From RDXT01 sp033765305 (GTDB taxonomy: Bacteria > Bacteroidota > Bacteroidia > J057), in assembly GCA_033765305.1 (NCBI GenBank), contig JANRID010000020.1, positions 1-63,284 of the forward strand: DNA of 63,284 nucleotides, in the 5' to 3' direction. The notes below the pieces were generated by a model that was not told the DNA's origin, made no database searches, and saw only the letters and a list, made by a program, of their open reading frames with translations. The position numbers were made by a program, and so were the translations under genes. Position 1 is the first letter of the stretch. Each line of letters opens with the position of its first letter. Of this stretch, positions 43,749 through 52,559 are shown in pieces.

Positions 43749-46700
43749 GGATAGAGGGAAATCAGGTGAATGAGGGAACGGTAATACTGCATCAGGGCAT
43801 CGAGGTAGCTCTGGCGGATGGCCAGGGACTCTTCGGCAGCGAAAACGAAATAGACAAAATCGGTCTCGCCGCTCCGGTAGCGGATCAGTGCCTGCTGCTC
43901 GATGGCTTCGGCCTGGGGAAGCAATTCAGCCTCGTACCGGGCCAGCTCCGACCGCAGCCGGCTGGCATCGGTGCGCAGGCGGAAGATTTCGGCATCCAGC
44001 GCCAGGCGGCGCGACTGCAGCTGCGCATCGGCCTGGCCGCTGCGCAGGCGTGCCGCCTGAATCCGGGCCTGCTGCGGAGCAAACCAGAGCGGCACCGACA
44101 GGCTGAGGCTGAGGCCCTGGAAGCCGTTGACCTGCTCGATCTGCTGGTTGAAATAGCCCAGCGAAAGTCCGGGGGAGAGGCGTGCGCGCTCCACGGCGAT
44201 TTCCTGCTGCCGCAGGGCGGCCCATTGCTCATACAGCCCGAGAGCGGGCTGGCTCAGCGCTGCTGCCGACGCTTCGAGAAAAGCGCCTGCGGCGCGCAGC
44301 GGCTGCGCCGCAGGCTGCACGGGCGCGCCGTCGGCGGCGAGTGCGCGCAGTGCGGCCTCGATGCCGGCCAGCTCGGCGCGCAGGGCGCTGCTGCGCAGCT
44401 GCTCCGTGCTGGCCCGCCGGCGGGCGCTCAGGCGGTCGAGCTGGGGTGCCGAGCCGGCAGTCTGCCGGGCCTCGGCAATCCGGGCCGCCGAATCGAGGAG
44501 CGCCGCCTGGCGCTCCTGCAGCTGCACGCGGTTCCAGGTCCAGACCCATTCCAGCCAGCTGCGGGTCAGCTCGGCCCGCAGCTCGCGCCGCCGCTGGGCC
44601 AGCGCCTCCGCCTGCACGGCAGCCGACTGCCGGATCAGCCGCCGCTGCGGCTGCCAGACCAGCGGCTGGCCCAGGTCCTGCTCCAGGCCGAAGTAGTTGT
44701 CGTTCAGCAGGGTATTGATCTGGCCGCGCTGCCACTGCACCCGGAAGGCGGGCAGGTCGTAGGCAGTCATCCGGCTGGCTTCGATTTCCTGCACGGCCAG
44801 CCGTCCGGCAAGCAGATCCGGGTGATTGGCCTCCATGCGGGCCAGCGCGCTGTCCAGCCCGGCGGGCTGCGCGCGGAGGCTGCCGCCAGCCAGCAGGAGC
44901 ATCAGCAGCACTGCCGCAGGCGCAGCAGCGTTCGGACGCCGGCGGCGCTGCCCGGGCGCTGTCAGGGTGTACAAGACCGGCAGCACGATCAGCGTCAGCA
45001 AGGTGGACGAAACGAGCCCGCCGATCACGACCGTAGCCAGCGGGCGCTGCACCTCGGCGCCGGCGCTCCTGGAGAGCGCCATCGGCAGAAAGCCGAGCGA
45101 GGCCACCGCTGCCGTCATGATCACCGGGCGCAGGCGCGTGAGCGCCCCGGTGACAACCCTGCGCATCAGATTCTGCATACCGGTCTGTTCCAGATAATTG
45201 ATATAGCCTATCATTACGATGCCGTTGAGCACGGCGACCCCGAACAGGGCAATGAAGCCTACGCCTGCTGAAATGCTGAAGGGCATGCCCCGCAGCCAAA
45301 GCGCCCAGATGCCGCCGACCGCTGCAAAGGGAATAGCGGAAAAAATCATCAGCGCCTGCCGAAGGCTGCCGAAGGTCAGGAACAGCAGGGCAAAAATGAG
45401 GAGCAGCACGCCCGGCACGGCAATGGAAAGCCGCTCGCGGGCCGACTGCAGGTTTTCAAATTCGCCCCCGTACATCACCGAATAGCCGGGCGGCAGCTTC
45501 AGGCCCTGATTCAGCTTCGCTTCGATCTCCTGCACCAGGCTCTCCACATCGCGTCCGCGCACGTTGACGCCGATGGTGATCTGGCGCTTGGTTTTGCTCC
45601 GGGAAATGAGCAGCGGGCCCTCCTCGAAGCGGATGTCGGCCACGGCCTCCAGCGGAACCTGCCCGCCTGCGGGCAGCCGGACAAACAAGCTGCGCACATC
45701 TTCCAGCCGGCTGCGGGCCGCCGGATTCAGCCGCACCACCAGATCGAAGCGCTTTTCCGACTCGAACACCTGGCCTGCCACGCTGCCGGCGAATGCCGCT
45801 TCAACCGTCCGGTTGATCTCGGCTACGCTCAGCCCGTAGCGGGCCAGCGCATCCCGGCGGTATTTGACTACAATCTGCGGAAAGCCTTCCGTGCGGTCCA
45901 CCTTCACATCGGCGGCTCCCTGCACCGTGCGGATGATGGCCGCCGCCCGCTCTGCCTGGTCTGCCAGGATCTCCAGCTCGGAGCCGAAGATGCGCACCGC
46001 AATATCCGCTTTGGAACCTGTAAGCAATTCGTTGAATCTCAGCTCAATCGGCTGGGTGAATTCGATGCTCACGCCCTCGTCGGCCAGCGGCTGCAGCACC
46101 TCCTTCATGCGGTCCGCCATTTCTTCTCGCGATTCTGCCCGTTTCCAGTTTTCCCTCGGATGCATGGCGATCATCACATCCATGTCCTCCACGCTCATCG
46201 GGTCTGTGGGCACCTCGGCCGTGCCGATTTTCGACACGATGCGTTTGATCTCATCCGGAAAAGCCGCCAGCAGCATCGACTCGGCGCGGGTGGCAGTGGC
46301 AACGCTGTGGGAGAGCGAAGAGCCGGGATGCACCGACATCTGCATCGCCATGTCGCCTTCATCGAGGGAAGGGATAAACTCGCCCCCCATCCGGCTGAAG
46401 ATCCAGCCGGAGGCGGCAAGCAAGGCTACTGCCAGCCCGAGCACCAGCGCGCGCCTGCGCATCGCCCATTGCAGGGCAGTCCGGTAATAGCGGGCCAGCC
46501 AGCCCATCAGCCGGTCGGCGAAGGTAGGACGCTCGGAGAGCTTGCGCGGCAGCACCAGGGCCGCCATCATGGGCACATAGGTCAGCGACAGGATCAGCGC
46601 CCCCAGAATGGCGAAGGCAACGGTCTGCGCCATCGGAATAAACATCTTGCCTTCGATGCCTTCGAGGGTCAGGATGGGCAGATAGACCATCAGGATAATC

Positions 46701-48058
46701 ATCTCGCCGAATACCGCCGAGCGCATGATGCGCACCGAGGAGGCTTCCACCTCGCGGTCCATCTCCTCGCGGCCCAGCCGGCGGCCCCTTCCGTGCACAT
46801 GCAGCGCATGCACCACACTTTCCACGATGATCACGGCGCCGTCCACGATGAGCCCGAAGTCGATGGCGCCGAGGCTCATCAGGTTGGCAGATACGCCGAA
46901 GAGGTTCATCATCCCGGCGGCGAACAGCATGGACAGCGGAATGACAGAGGCTACCACCAGTCCGCCGCGCAGGTTGCCCAGCAGCAGCACCAGCACGAAG
47001 ATGACGATCAGGCCGCCTTCGATGAGGTTGGTGCGCACGGTGTCGATGGTCCGGGCCACCAGGGCCGAGCGGTCCAGATAGGGCTCGATGACGAGCCCTT
47101 CCGGCAGAACGCCCTGCACCTCCTGCACCCGTTCCTTGACCGCCTCCACCACTGCGTTGGAATTGGCGCCCTTGAACATCAGCGTAATGCCGCCCAACGC
47201 TTCGCCCTGCCCGTTGGAGGTCATGGCGCCGACGCGGGGGGCGTAGCCTTCCCGGACTTCGGCTACTTCCCGCACCCGGATGGGCAGTCCGCTGCGGGTA
47301 GCAATGACGATTTCAGCCACTTCGTCCGGGGTCCGCACCAGGCCTTCAGCCCGGATGTAGAATGCGTCCGGCCCCTGCTCGATATAGCTGCCCCCGGCAT
47401 TCTGGTTGTTGGAGGCCAGAGCCTCGTGCAGGTCTTCGAGGGTCACGGACACCGCCCGCAGGCGGTCCGGGTCCACGCTTACCTCGATCTGCCGCAGAAA
47501 TCCGCCGAAGCTGCTGATTTCCACCACCCCCGGAACACCGGCCATGTAGCGCTTGACGATCCAGTCCTGAATAGTGCGCAGCTCCATCGGGCTGTAGCGG
47601 TGTTCGTATCCCGGCTTGGGCTTGAGCAGATACTGGTAGATTTCGCCCAGGCCGGTGGTGATGGGCATCAGCTCCGGCTTGCCGAATCCGTCCGGAATCT
47701 GGTCCGCCGCTGCCTGCAGCTGTTCGGTCACCAGCTGTCGGGCATGGAGCGTGGGTATGTCTTCGTCGAAAATGATCGTTACGACCGACAGCCCGTAGCG
47801 GGAGATCGACCGGATGTCTTCGACGCCCTGCAGGTTGGCTACTGCCAGCTCTACGGGGAAGGTCACGTACTGCTCCATCTCCTGCGGCGCAAGCGCCGGC
47901 GAGATGGTCACAACCTGGACCTGGTTGTTGGTGATGTCGGGCACGGCGTCCAGCGGCAGGCGGATCAGCGAGTAGCTGCCCCAGGCGATGAGTGCGAGGG
48001 TCAGCAGGGCGATCACCACCTTGTTCCGGACGGAATATCGGATGAGGGATTCGAGCAT
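43745..48058 (-). CDS. Heavy-metal RND pump fused to TolC/CzcC-like outer-membrane channel
   Basis: 1437 residues, about 400 more than a normal CzcA. Residues 1-~1035 are an HME-type RND pump (MLESLIRYSVRNKVVI; TM4 motif DFGLIVDGAVIIVE). That motif is the divalent-cation (Zn/Co/Cd/Ni) version, not the Cu/Ag one. After the last pump helix comes RRRRPNAAAPAAVLLMLLLA then GGSLRAQ (~1038-1062), which looks like an internal signal peptide with a cleavage site. Then a TolC-family channel part (LDSALARMEANHPDLLAGRL; LSPGLSLGYFNQQIEQV). Such fusions are known in Bacteroidota. Processing after the internal signal is an inference. Confidence 0.92.
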   Translation of the reverse strand: MLESLIRYSVRNKVVIALLTLALIAWGSYSLIRLPLDAVPDITNNQVQVVTISPALAPQEMEQYVTFPVELAVANLQGVEDIRSISRYGLSVVTIIFDEDIPTLHARQLVTEQLQAAADQIPDGFGKPELMPITTGLGEIYQYLLKPKPGYEHRYSPMELRTIQDWIVKRYMAGVPGVVEISSFGGFLRQIEVSVDPDRLRAVSVTLEDLHEALASNNQNAGGSYIEQGPDAFYIRAEGLVRTPDEVAEIVIATRSGLPIRVREVAEVREGYAPRVGAMTSNGQGEALGGITLMFKGANSNAVVEAVKERVQEVQGVLPEGLVIEPYLDRSALVARTIDTVRTNLIEGGLIVIFVLVLLLGNLRGGLVVASVIPLSMLFAAGMMNLFGVSANLMSLGAIDFGLIVDGAVIIVESVVHALHVHGRGRRLGREEMDREVEASSVRIMRSAVFGEMIILMVYLPILTLEGIEGKMFIPMAQTVAFAILGALILSLTYVPMMAALVLPRKLSERPTFADRLMGWLARYYRTALQWAMRRRALVLGLAVALLAASGWIFSRMGGEFIPSLDEGDMAMQMSVHPGSSLSHSVATATRAESMLLAAFPDEIKRIVSKIGTAEVPTDPMSVEDMDVMIAMHPRENWKRAESREEMADRMKEVLQPLADEGVSIEFTQPIELRFNELLTGSKADIAVRIFGSELEILADQAERAAAIIRTVQGAADVKVDRTEGFPQIVVKYRRDALARYGLSVAEINRTVEAAFAGSVAGQVFESEKRFDLVVRLNPAARSRLEDVRSLFVRLPAGGQVPLEAVADIRFEEGPLLISRSKTKRQITIGVNVRGRDVESLVQEIEAKLNQGLKLPPGYSVMYGGEFENLQSARERLSIAVPGVLLLIFALLFLTFGSLRQALMIFSAIPFAAVGGIWALWLRGMPFSISAGVGFIALFGVAVLNGIVMIGYINYLEQTGMQNLMRRVVTGALTRLRPVIMTAAVASLGFLPMALSRSAGAEVQRPLATVVIGGLVSSTLLTLIVLPVLYTLTAPGQRRRRPNAAAPAAVLLMLLLAGGSLRAQPAGLDSALARMEANHPDLLAGRLAVQEIEASRMTAYDLPAFRVQWQRGQINTLLNDNYFGLEQDLGQPLVWQPQRRLIRQSAAVQAEALAQRRRELRAELTRSWLEWVWTWNRVQLQERQAALLDSAARIAEARQTAGSAPQLDRLSARRRASTEQLRSSALRAELAGIEAALRALAADGAPVQPAAQPLRAAGAFLEASAAALSQPALGLYEQWAALRQQEIAVERARLSPGLSLGYFNQQIEQVNGFQGLSLSLSVPLWFAPQQARIQAARLRSGQADAQLQSRRLALDAEIFRLRTDASRLRSELARYEAELLPQAEAIEQQALIRYRSGETDFVYFVFAAEESLAIRQSYLDALMQYYRSLIHLISLYP

Positions 48059-48153
48059 GGGAAATGAGAATGCGTGAAGCCATTGAAATACAGCGGGGCT
48101 GCGCCAGGCGTCTCAGCCGGGCAGACCCAGGGGAGGACCGGCAGGGAATCCGG

Positions 48154-48555
48154 TCAGGCTTCACGCGGCGGGCCGCGCAGGCAAACGGGGGGGCCGCGCA
48201 GGCAAACGGGGGGGCCGGATCTGTCCGGCCATGCCAGGGGCGGATCCGGCCAGGGGGCCTGCGTTTCCGGCTCCCGGCCGGCGGGCAGCAGGCATATCGG
48301 GCCGGGCAGCAGCGCCGGCTCGAGATCCGGCCCGGCAAGCAGCTCCAGCTGCTCCGGCTCGTACTGCTCCAGATGCCCCTCGCCCAGATCGAGGCTCAGG
48401 GCGCGCTCCAGGGCATGCCAGAGGCAGTCGGCAGCCGGCTGCGCGCTGCCGACCGACAGCTGAGCGGAAATCTGGTGCGCATGCGGCAGCAGCGTATGCC
48501 CCAGCAGCAGGCTGAAGGACAAGGCGAGCCATATGGAGGGAGCGCGGCGCGGCAT
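48154..48555 (-). CDS. Small exported PHAHQ protein (copy 1)
   Basis: 133 residues. The N-terminus PSIWLALSFSLLLGHTLLPH continues AHQ. It is nearly the same as copy 2 at 52560-52946, which has SIWLALSFSCLLGHSLMPHAHQ. Both also share the later segment LDLG-x-GHLE-x-Y. The signal-like helix and conserved His residues suggest an exported or membrane-anchored metal-related protein; the family is not known to me. It directly precedes the RND pump gene (95 bp). The C-terminus contains a 7-residue repeat (GPPVCLR) encoded by a 21-bp tandem repeat with G7 runs. Confidence 0.7.
   Translation of the reverse strand: MPRRAPSIWLALSFSLLLGHTLLPHAHQISAQLSVGSAQPAADCLWHALERALSLDLGEGHLEQYEPEQLELLAGPDLEPALLPGPICLLPAGREPETQAPWPDPPLAWPDRSGPPVCLRGPPVCLRGPPREA
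48173..48214. repeat. Two tandem 21-bp units, each with a G7 run
   Basis: The unit CCGCGCAGGCAAAC followed by seven G occurs twice exactly (48173-48193, 48194-48214), inside the 3' end of the small PHAHQ gene. Slippage in a G7 run would shift the frame of the last residues. Confidence 0.85.
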
Positions 48556-48602
48556 CAAAGGATCATACTGCGTATGCGGCAGACAGGTTTGGTCCTGCGG
48601 AG

Positions 48603-48610
48603 CAAATATA
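48603..48610 (-). promoter_or_regulatory. Bacteroidota -7 promoter box for PHAHQ gene and efflux operon
   Basis: Minus-strand TATATTTG is an exact TAnnTTTG, 47 bp before the ATG at 48555. The pump and adaptor genes follow in the same direction. Confidence 0.6.
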
Positions 48611-48689
48611 TACAAAATCGCGATTCATACAGACCGGTGTACCAGTCTGGCAGACGAAGGGCCCTGCTTTCCGGGGCTCCGGAGCACAT

Positions 48690-49226
48690 TCAGTCGTCAT
48701 GCTCCCCGTGTTCTTCATGTTCCCCGTTCGAAGCCCCGCGGCCTTCGGACCCGTTTTCGCCGCCTTCCTGCCCGGGCACATATCCGGGGCTGAGCCAGGA
48801 TAGCACTGCGCTGCGCTGGGCGCTGCTGAGCCGGGCTTCCGGGTGCATCCACAGGTAGTCCTGGAGCGGCATTTCGCCTTCGGCCAGCATTTCCGCCGAC
48901 TCTTCGAGCAGTTCTGCCCGGTCTTCTGCGGAATAGGATGCGAATACGGAAAAATTCAGCGCTTCGCGGCCTTCGCGGATGTGGTTGCCCACGATCCAGC
49001 CGGGCGGATTCACATAGGTGTACCAGGGGTACTTCGTTTCATTGGAATGGCAGTCGTAGCAGGCGGCGCGCAGGGCCGTCATCACATCGGCCGGCGGCTG
49101 CATGGCCGCCTCCAGCCCCTGTTCCGGCGGGGCCGCCGGATTGGTTTTGGGAATTTGGAAGAGCTGCAGCACCAGCAGCAGGCCCAGCAGGATTCCCAGG
49201 GCGATTTTCCATCTGTTGCGGTTCAT
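48690..49226 (-). CDS. Membrane-anchored haem-binding domain protein
   Basis: 178 residues from ATG 49226. One helix (IALGILLGLLLVLQLF, ~8-23) anchors it. CYDCHSN (C56, C59, H60) is a c-type haem motif, and the surrounding NETKYPWYTYVNPPGWIV is the hallmark of the haem-binding domain family (PF14376-like, from memory). The C-terminus is acidic and His-rich (GEHEEHGEHDD). It faces the periplasm and probably transfers electrons or binds haem. It is the last gene in the run of cytochrome, barrel, YceI and cytochrome genes. Confidence 0.88.
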   Translation of the reverse strand: MNRNRWKIALGILLGLLLVLQLFQIPKTNPAAPPEQGLEAAMQPPADVMTALRAACYDCHSNETKYPWYTYVNPPGWIVGNHIREGREALNFSVFASYSAEDRAELLEESAEMLAEGEMPLQDYLWMHPEARLSSAQRSAVLSWLSPGYVPGQEGGENGSEGRGASNGEHEEHGEHDD

Positions 49227-49294
49227 ATATGTGGGGATTAATGTGAAAATTCGGTTGCCGATGCCCACAGCACACGAGATGCTGCGGCAGCGGC

Positions 49295-50038
49295 CTAGTT
49301 GTTCGGCGCTCCGGCATCGATCCAGAGCCTGATGGTCCGGAGTTTGCACTCGGAAAGCTTGGCGCTGCCCTCCGGATACGGCATTGCCACATAGCCGCTG
49401 AGGTGGCTGATGCTGCCCCAGAGGCTTCCGTTGTCGGCGCTGGCCTTTACTTCGCTGTAATTGCTCAGCGCGATGCCTCCGGACGGCGCAGTCCCGCTGT
49501 GGCAGCCCTTGCAATGCAGGTCCAGGATGGGCCATACCGATGCCGCATAGGCTACCTGGGCCGTATCGCAGCCTCCGTCGCAGGTCAGGTTCTGCGCGCC
49601 CTGCTGAATCCATTTCAGGATCAGATCTGCCTGCGCCGCAGGCAGCGCAGCCATGGGCGGAGGCGGCATGCGGTCATTGGGGTCCGTGATCAGCAGCACT
49701 TTATACAGCTTGCTGTCCTTGGGGTCATTCAGCTTGATTCCCCCGGTATTCCGGACGCTGGCGTACGAGTCGAGGATCACATCTTCCTCATGGGAGGTTT
49801 TGTCATGGCAGCCGGACATCGCACAGTTGGACATCAGAATCGGCAGGATCTGCTGGGCAAAGTAGACCGTATCCGGATCGCAGGGATGCCCTCCAGGCCC
49901 GGGCAGCGTATCGCCGGGGTCGAGCGTGTCTTCCGGCGTCAGGGTGCCGATAAAAACGGGCTCCCGCTCGCAGGAGAAGATCAGCCCAAGCAGCGCAGGC
50001 GCTGCCAGCCGGATCAGGACTTTGAGAGACATATGCAT
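49295..50038 (-). CDS. c-type cytochrome domain lipoprotein (copy 1)
   Basis: 247 residues; ATG at 50038 or two codons later. Signal LGLIFSC lipidates Cys23. Two haem motifs: CAMSGCH (an unusual C-x4-CH spacing) and CKGCH (C-x2-CH). The segments DPNDRMPPPP and GYVAMPYPEGSAKLS, ending IRLWIDAGAPNN, belong to the planctomycete-type cytochrome group. It is paralogous to 51621-52277. Likely an extracytoplasmic electron carrier. It lies 38 bp from the barrel gene upstream. Confidence 0.88.
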   Translation of the reverse strand: MHMSLKVLIRLAAPALLGLIFSCEREPVFIGTLTPEDTLDPGDTLPGPGGHPCDPDTVYFAQQILPILMSNCAMSGCHDKTSHEEDVILDSYASVRNTGGIKLNDPKDSKLYKVLLITDPNDRMPPPPMAALPAAQADLILKWIQQGAQNLTCDGGCDTAQVAYAASVWPILDLHCKGCHSGTAPSGGIALSNYSEVKASADNGSLWGSISHLSGYVAMPYPEGSAKLSECKLRTIRLWIDAGAPNN

Positions 50039-50076
50039 GAATGTATGGCTTGTTGGCAGGTGGAGCCCAAAGCGGC

Positions 50077-50973
50077 TTATTCTGAAATCTGAAAGATCCG
50101 CGAGAGATTGAACCCGAACTGGATATCTCCCCGGAACCAGTTGCCGTTGCGGTCGCTGAGGTATGCACGCTCATTCATGCCTGCCGCATTGGAGAAGTGC
50201 AGCTGAAAGACGTGGCCGCCGGTTTCGATGTCGAATCCCAGCGAGAGCGGATGCGAATACAGGTCCGGAGGCACCCGGTTGATCAGGTAGCCGTAATCCC
50301 ACAGAAAGGCAACCCGGCTGCTGAGCTTGAACCGCCCGCCGAAGCCTACTGCAAACAATTCATTGGGAACCAATTCATTGTCTACAATATTCCGGTGCAC
50401 CAGCGTAGGCGACAGCTGCAGCGACAGGCGCTCGCCGAACTTGCGCCCGATGATCAGCTCGTGGTAGTAGCCCAGCCTCCGCAGAAAGGTCACCGGAATC
50501 TCCGGCCGGTCGAAGGGCTCCTTCAGCCCGTTGACCGTCACCCCGCTCACCCAGATGAGCGAAACCGGCATGTTCCGCTTACCTGTAGACTGCCCGATCA
50601 GCCGGTATTTGATAAATCCGTCGATCTCTTTTTTGGCTGTGCTCCGCCCCGCGCCCAGGGTAAGGGACGGCAGCACCGCATAGTCCAGCCCCAGCCGCAT
50701 CGACGCCTGATCGAGCCCGAACATCTGGTACACCCCCTGATTGATCTTGCCGAAACGGTGCAGAATCCTGAAATCCAGCGCACCGCTTCCCAGCATTTCC
50801 ATGCTGTGCCCGTTGATGACCCGCGTGCTCTTGAACGCATGGGTGACCAGCTCCGTCGTCTCTTCTTCCTCCAGCAGGCTGAGCAGGTCGGTTTCCTGGG
50901 CAAGGATCCCCAGCGGGATCCAGCAGCCCAGCAGCACCGTCAGCATCGCCTTATGCATGGCTTCCGTTTTCAT
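50077..50973 (-). CDS. DUF5777-like outer-membrane beta-barrel protein
   Basis: 298 residues with a signal peptide (to about residue 25). THAFKSTRVINGHSMEMLGS and ALDFRILHRFGKINQG are typical of the DUF5777 barrel family (from memory). Alternating strands follow, ending in FGFNLSRIFQISE. It is encoded between a YceI protein and a cytochrome lipoprotein, 11 bp after the former. That context suggests a pore or partner for the cytochromes (inference). Ligand or electron route is unknown. Confidence 0.85.
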   Translation of the reverse strand: MKTEAMHKAMLTVLLGCWIPLGILAQETDLLSLLEEEETTELVTHAFKSTRVINGHSMEMLGSGALDFRILHRFGKINQGVYQMFGLDQASMRLGLDYAVLPSLTLGAGRSTAKKEIDGFIKYRLIGQSTGKRNMPVSLIWVSGVTVNGLKEPFDRPEIPVTFLRRLGYYHELIIGRKFGERLSLQLSPTLVHRNIVDNELVPNELFAVGFGGRFKLSSRVAFLWDYGYLINRVPPDLYSHPLSLGFDIETGGHVFQLHFSNAAGMNERAYLSDRNGNWFRGDIQFGFNLSRIFQISE

Positions 50974-50984
50974 GTGTCAGCAGT

Positions 50985-51548
50985 TCAGGAGTTGAATTTT
51001 TCCAGCGCGGCAGAGATCCGGATCTTGACCGTCTCGGCTACTTTGTTCCCCACTACTGCCGGCACCTTGATGCCATAGTCTTTCAGCGCCACCGCAAAGT
51101 CTGCGCTCAGCGCCGGCTTCCCGCCGGATACCTTGACGGTCCCCGGCACGCTGATCTGCTGCGTAATGCCATGCATGGTCAGCGCTCCGCTGACTGTGAC
51201 GGCATAGGAGCCATCCTGCGTCAGCTTGACGGCGGCCGGATTGGTCAGCTTGCCTTTGAAAGTGGCTTTGGGAAACTTGGAGCTTTCCAGGTAATTTTCA
51301 TTGAAGTGGTCCTGCATCAGCGCATTTTTGAACTGAAAGCTCTTGATCAGCACCATCCATTCCATGTCGCCCGTGCCGGCGTCATAGATGCACGTGGCCA
51401 TCGAATTCTGCGCCTTGATTTCTTCTACATCGTCCAGTGCGCCTTCGGCATCGAAAAAAACCGTACCCGTACGGGTGAAATAGCGGTTCTGAGCAGCCAG
51501 CGGCATCGCGGCGGCAATCATCAGCGGAAAAAACAGCAATGCTTTCAT
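50985..51548 (-). CDS. YceI family periplasmic protein
   Basis: 187 residues with a signal peptide (1-19). The lipocalin-like YceI domain shows RTGTVFFDAEGALDDVEEIK, FPKATFKGKLTNPAAVKL and GALTMHGITQQISVPGTVKV. YceI proteins bind isoprenoids such as polyprenols or quinones in the periplasm. A quinone role would fit with the adjacent cytochromes (inference). It ends 12 bp before the barrel gene. Confidence 0.92.
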   Translation of the reverse strand: MKALLFFPLMIAAAMPLAAQNRYFTRTGTVFFDAEGALDDVEEIKAQNSMATCIYDAGTGDMEWMVLIKSFQFKNALMQDHFNENYLESSKFPKATFKGKLTNPAAVKLTQDGSYAVTVSGALTMHGITQQISVPGTVKVSGGKPALSADFAVALKDYGIKVPAVVGNKVAETVKIRISAALEKFNS

Positions 51549-51620
51549 ACAGTATGTCGGAAATTAGATGTGGGAAATATTAAAGCCTTGATTATCAAAA
51601 TCGACCTGTACTGCTCATCA

Positions 51621-52277
51621 TCAGTTGTTCAATGCGCCGGCATCGATCCAGGCCTGGATCTTGCTGACGCTGCAGCTAGAGAGCGGGTTGGCGCCTTTGG
51701 GCATCGGCGAAAATCCGCTCAGATGCCGGATGGTCCCCATCAGCGACTGGTTGTCTGCGCCGGCCTTTACCCCGGCATAGCTGCTGTAGCTGACCCCGCC
51801 CGACGGGCTCGATCCGCTGTGGCAGCCTACGCAGTACTGCTGCAGAATAGGCTGAATATCTGCGGCATAGGACATATTTGCCGTGGCGCAGCTTCCGCCT
51901 TCATTGCAGGTGCTGGCACGTGCGCCCTCAGCGATCCACAATGCGATGGTCATGATCTGCGCATCGCCCAGCCGCCCGTAGGGATGCTGCGGCATCCGGT
52001 CTTCGGCATCCAGGGTGACCAGCACCTGATAGATCTTGCTGTTGCGGTAGTCCAGCGTGTCGATGCCGTTTGCGGTAATGCCAGCATAGCTGCTCAGATC
52101 GTAGCCGTCTTTCCGGTCGTCCGCGTTGTGGCAACCGCTCTGGGTGCAGTTCGACTGAAAAATTGGCAGCACGTCGCGCTCGAAGCATACGCCCCGGATA
52201 TCCACGACATATTCGCGCGTACAGGAAGCCGCCATCAGGGCCCCAACGCCCAAGTACCAGACCCAAGGAGATTTCAT
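51621..52277 (-). CDS. c-type cytochrome domain lipoprotein (copy 2)
   Basis: 218 residues from ATG 52277. Signal VGALMAASC lipidates Cys19. Haem motifs CTQSGCH (C-x4-CH) and CVGCH. Shares with copy 1: DAEDRMPQHPYG, GCHSGSSPSGGVSYSSYAGVKA, IRHLSGFSPMPKG and IQAWIDAGALNN. The two genes bracket the YceI and barrel genes, so the locus likely arose by duplication around them. Confidence 0.88.
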   Translation of the reverse strand: MKSPWVWYLGVGALMAASCTREYVVDIRGVCFERDVLPIFQSNCTQSGCHNADDRKDGYDLSSYAGITANGIDTLDYRNSKIYQVLVTLDAEDRMPQHPYGRLGDAQIMTIALWIAEGARASTCNEGGSCATANMSYAADIQPILQQYCVGCHSGSSPSGGVSYSSYAGVKAGADNQSLMGTIRHLSGFSPMPKGANPLSSCSVSKIQAWIDAGALNN

Positions 52278-52559
52278 GAAAATTACGTTAGCAGATATAA
52301 TCAGACACACGCATGCCAGACCGGCACAGCGCCGGGATGCCGTCTCCGCCGGAGACGGTAAAACAGGCTGGCGCATCAGGCCATCACCTGATACTCAAGA
52401 TCTTGGAGTTCCATCTGCCAGATGGGCATACGGCTGGCCGCGAAGGGGAGCATGCTCCCGGCAGGCATGCCTGCGCAAGGCCCGGATGTGCGGCATCATG
52501 CTGCGCGGTGCAGCATTGCGGCGGGGAGAGACATCATGATCCGGGCTGCCGGGCCAGCG

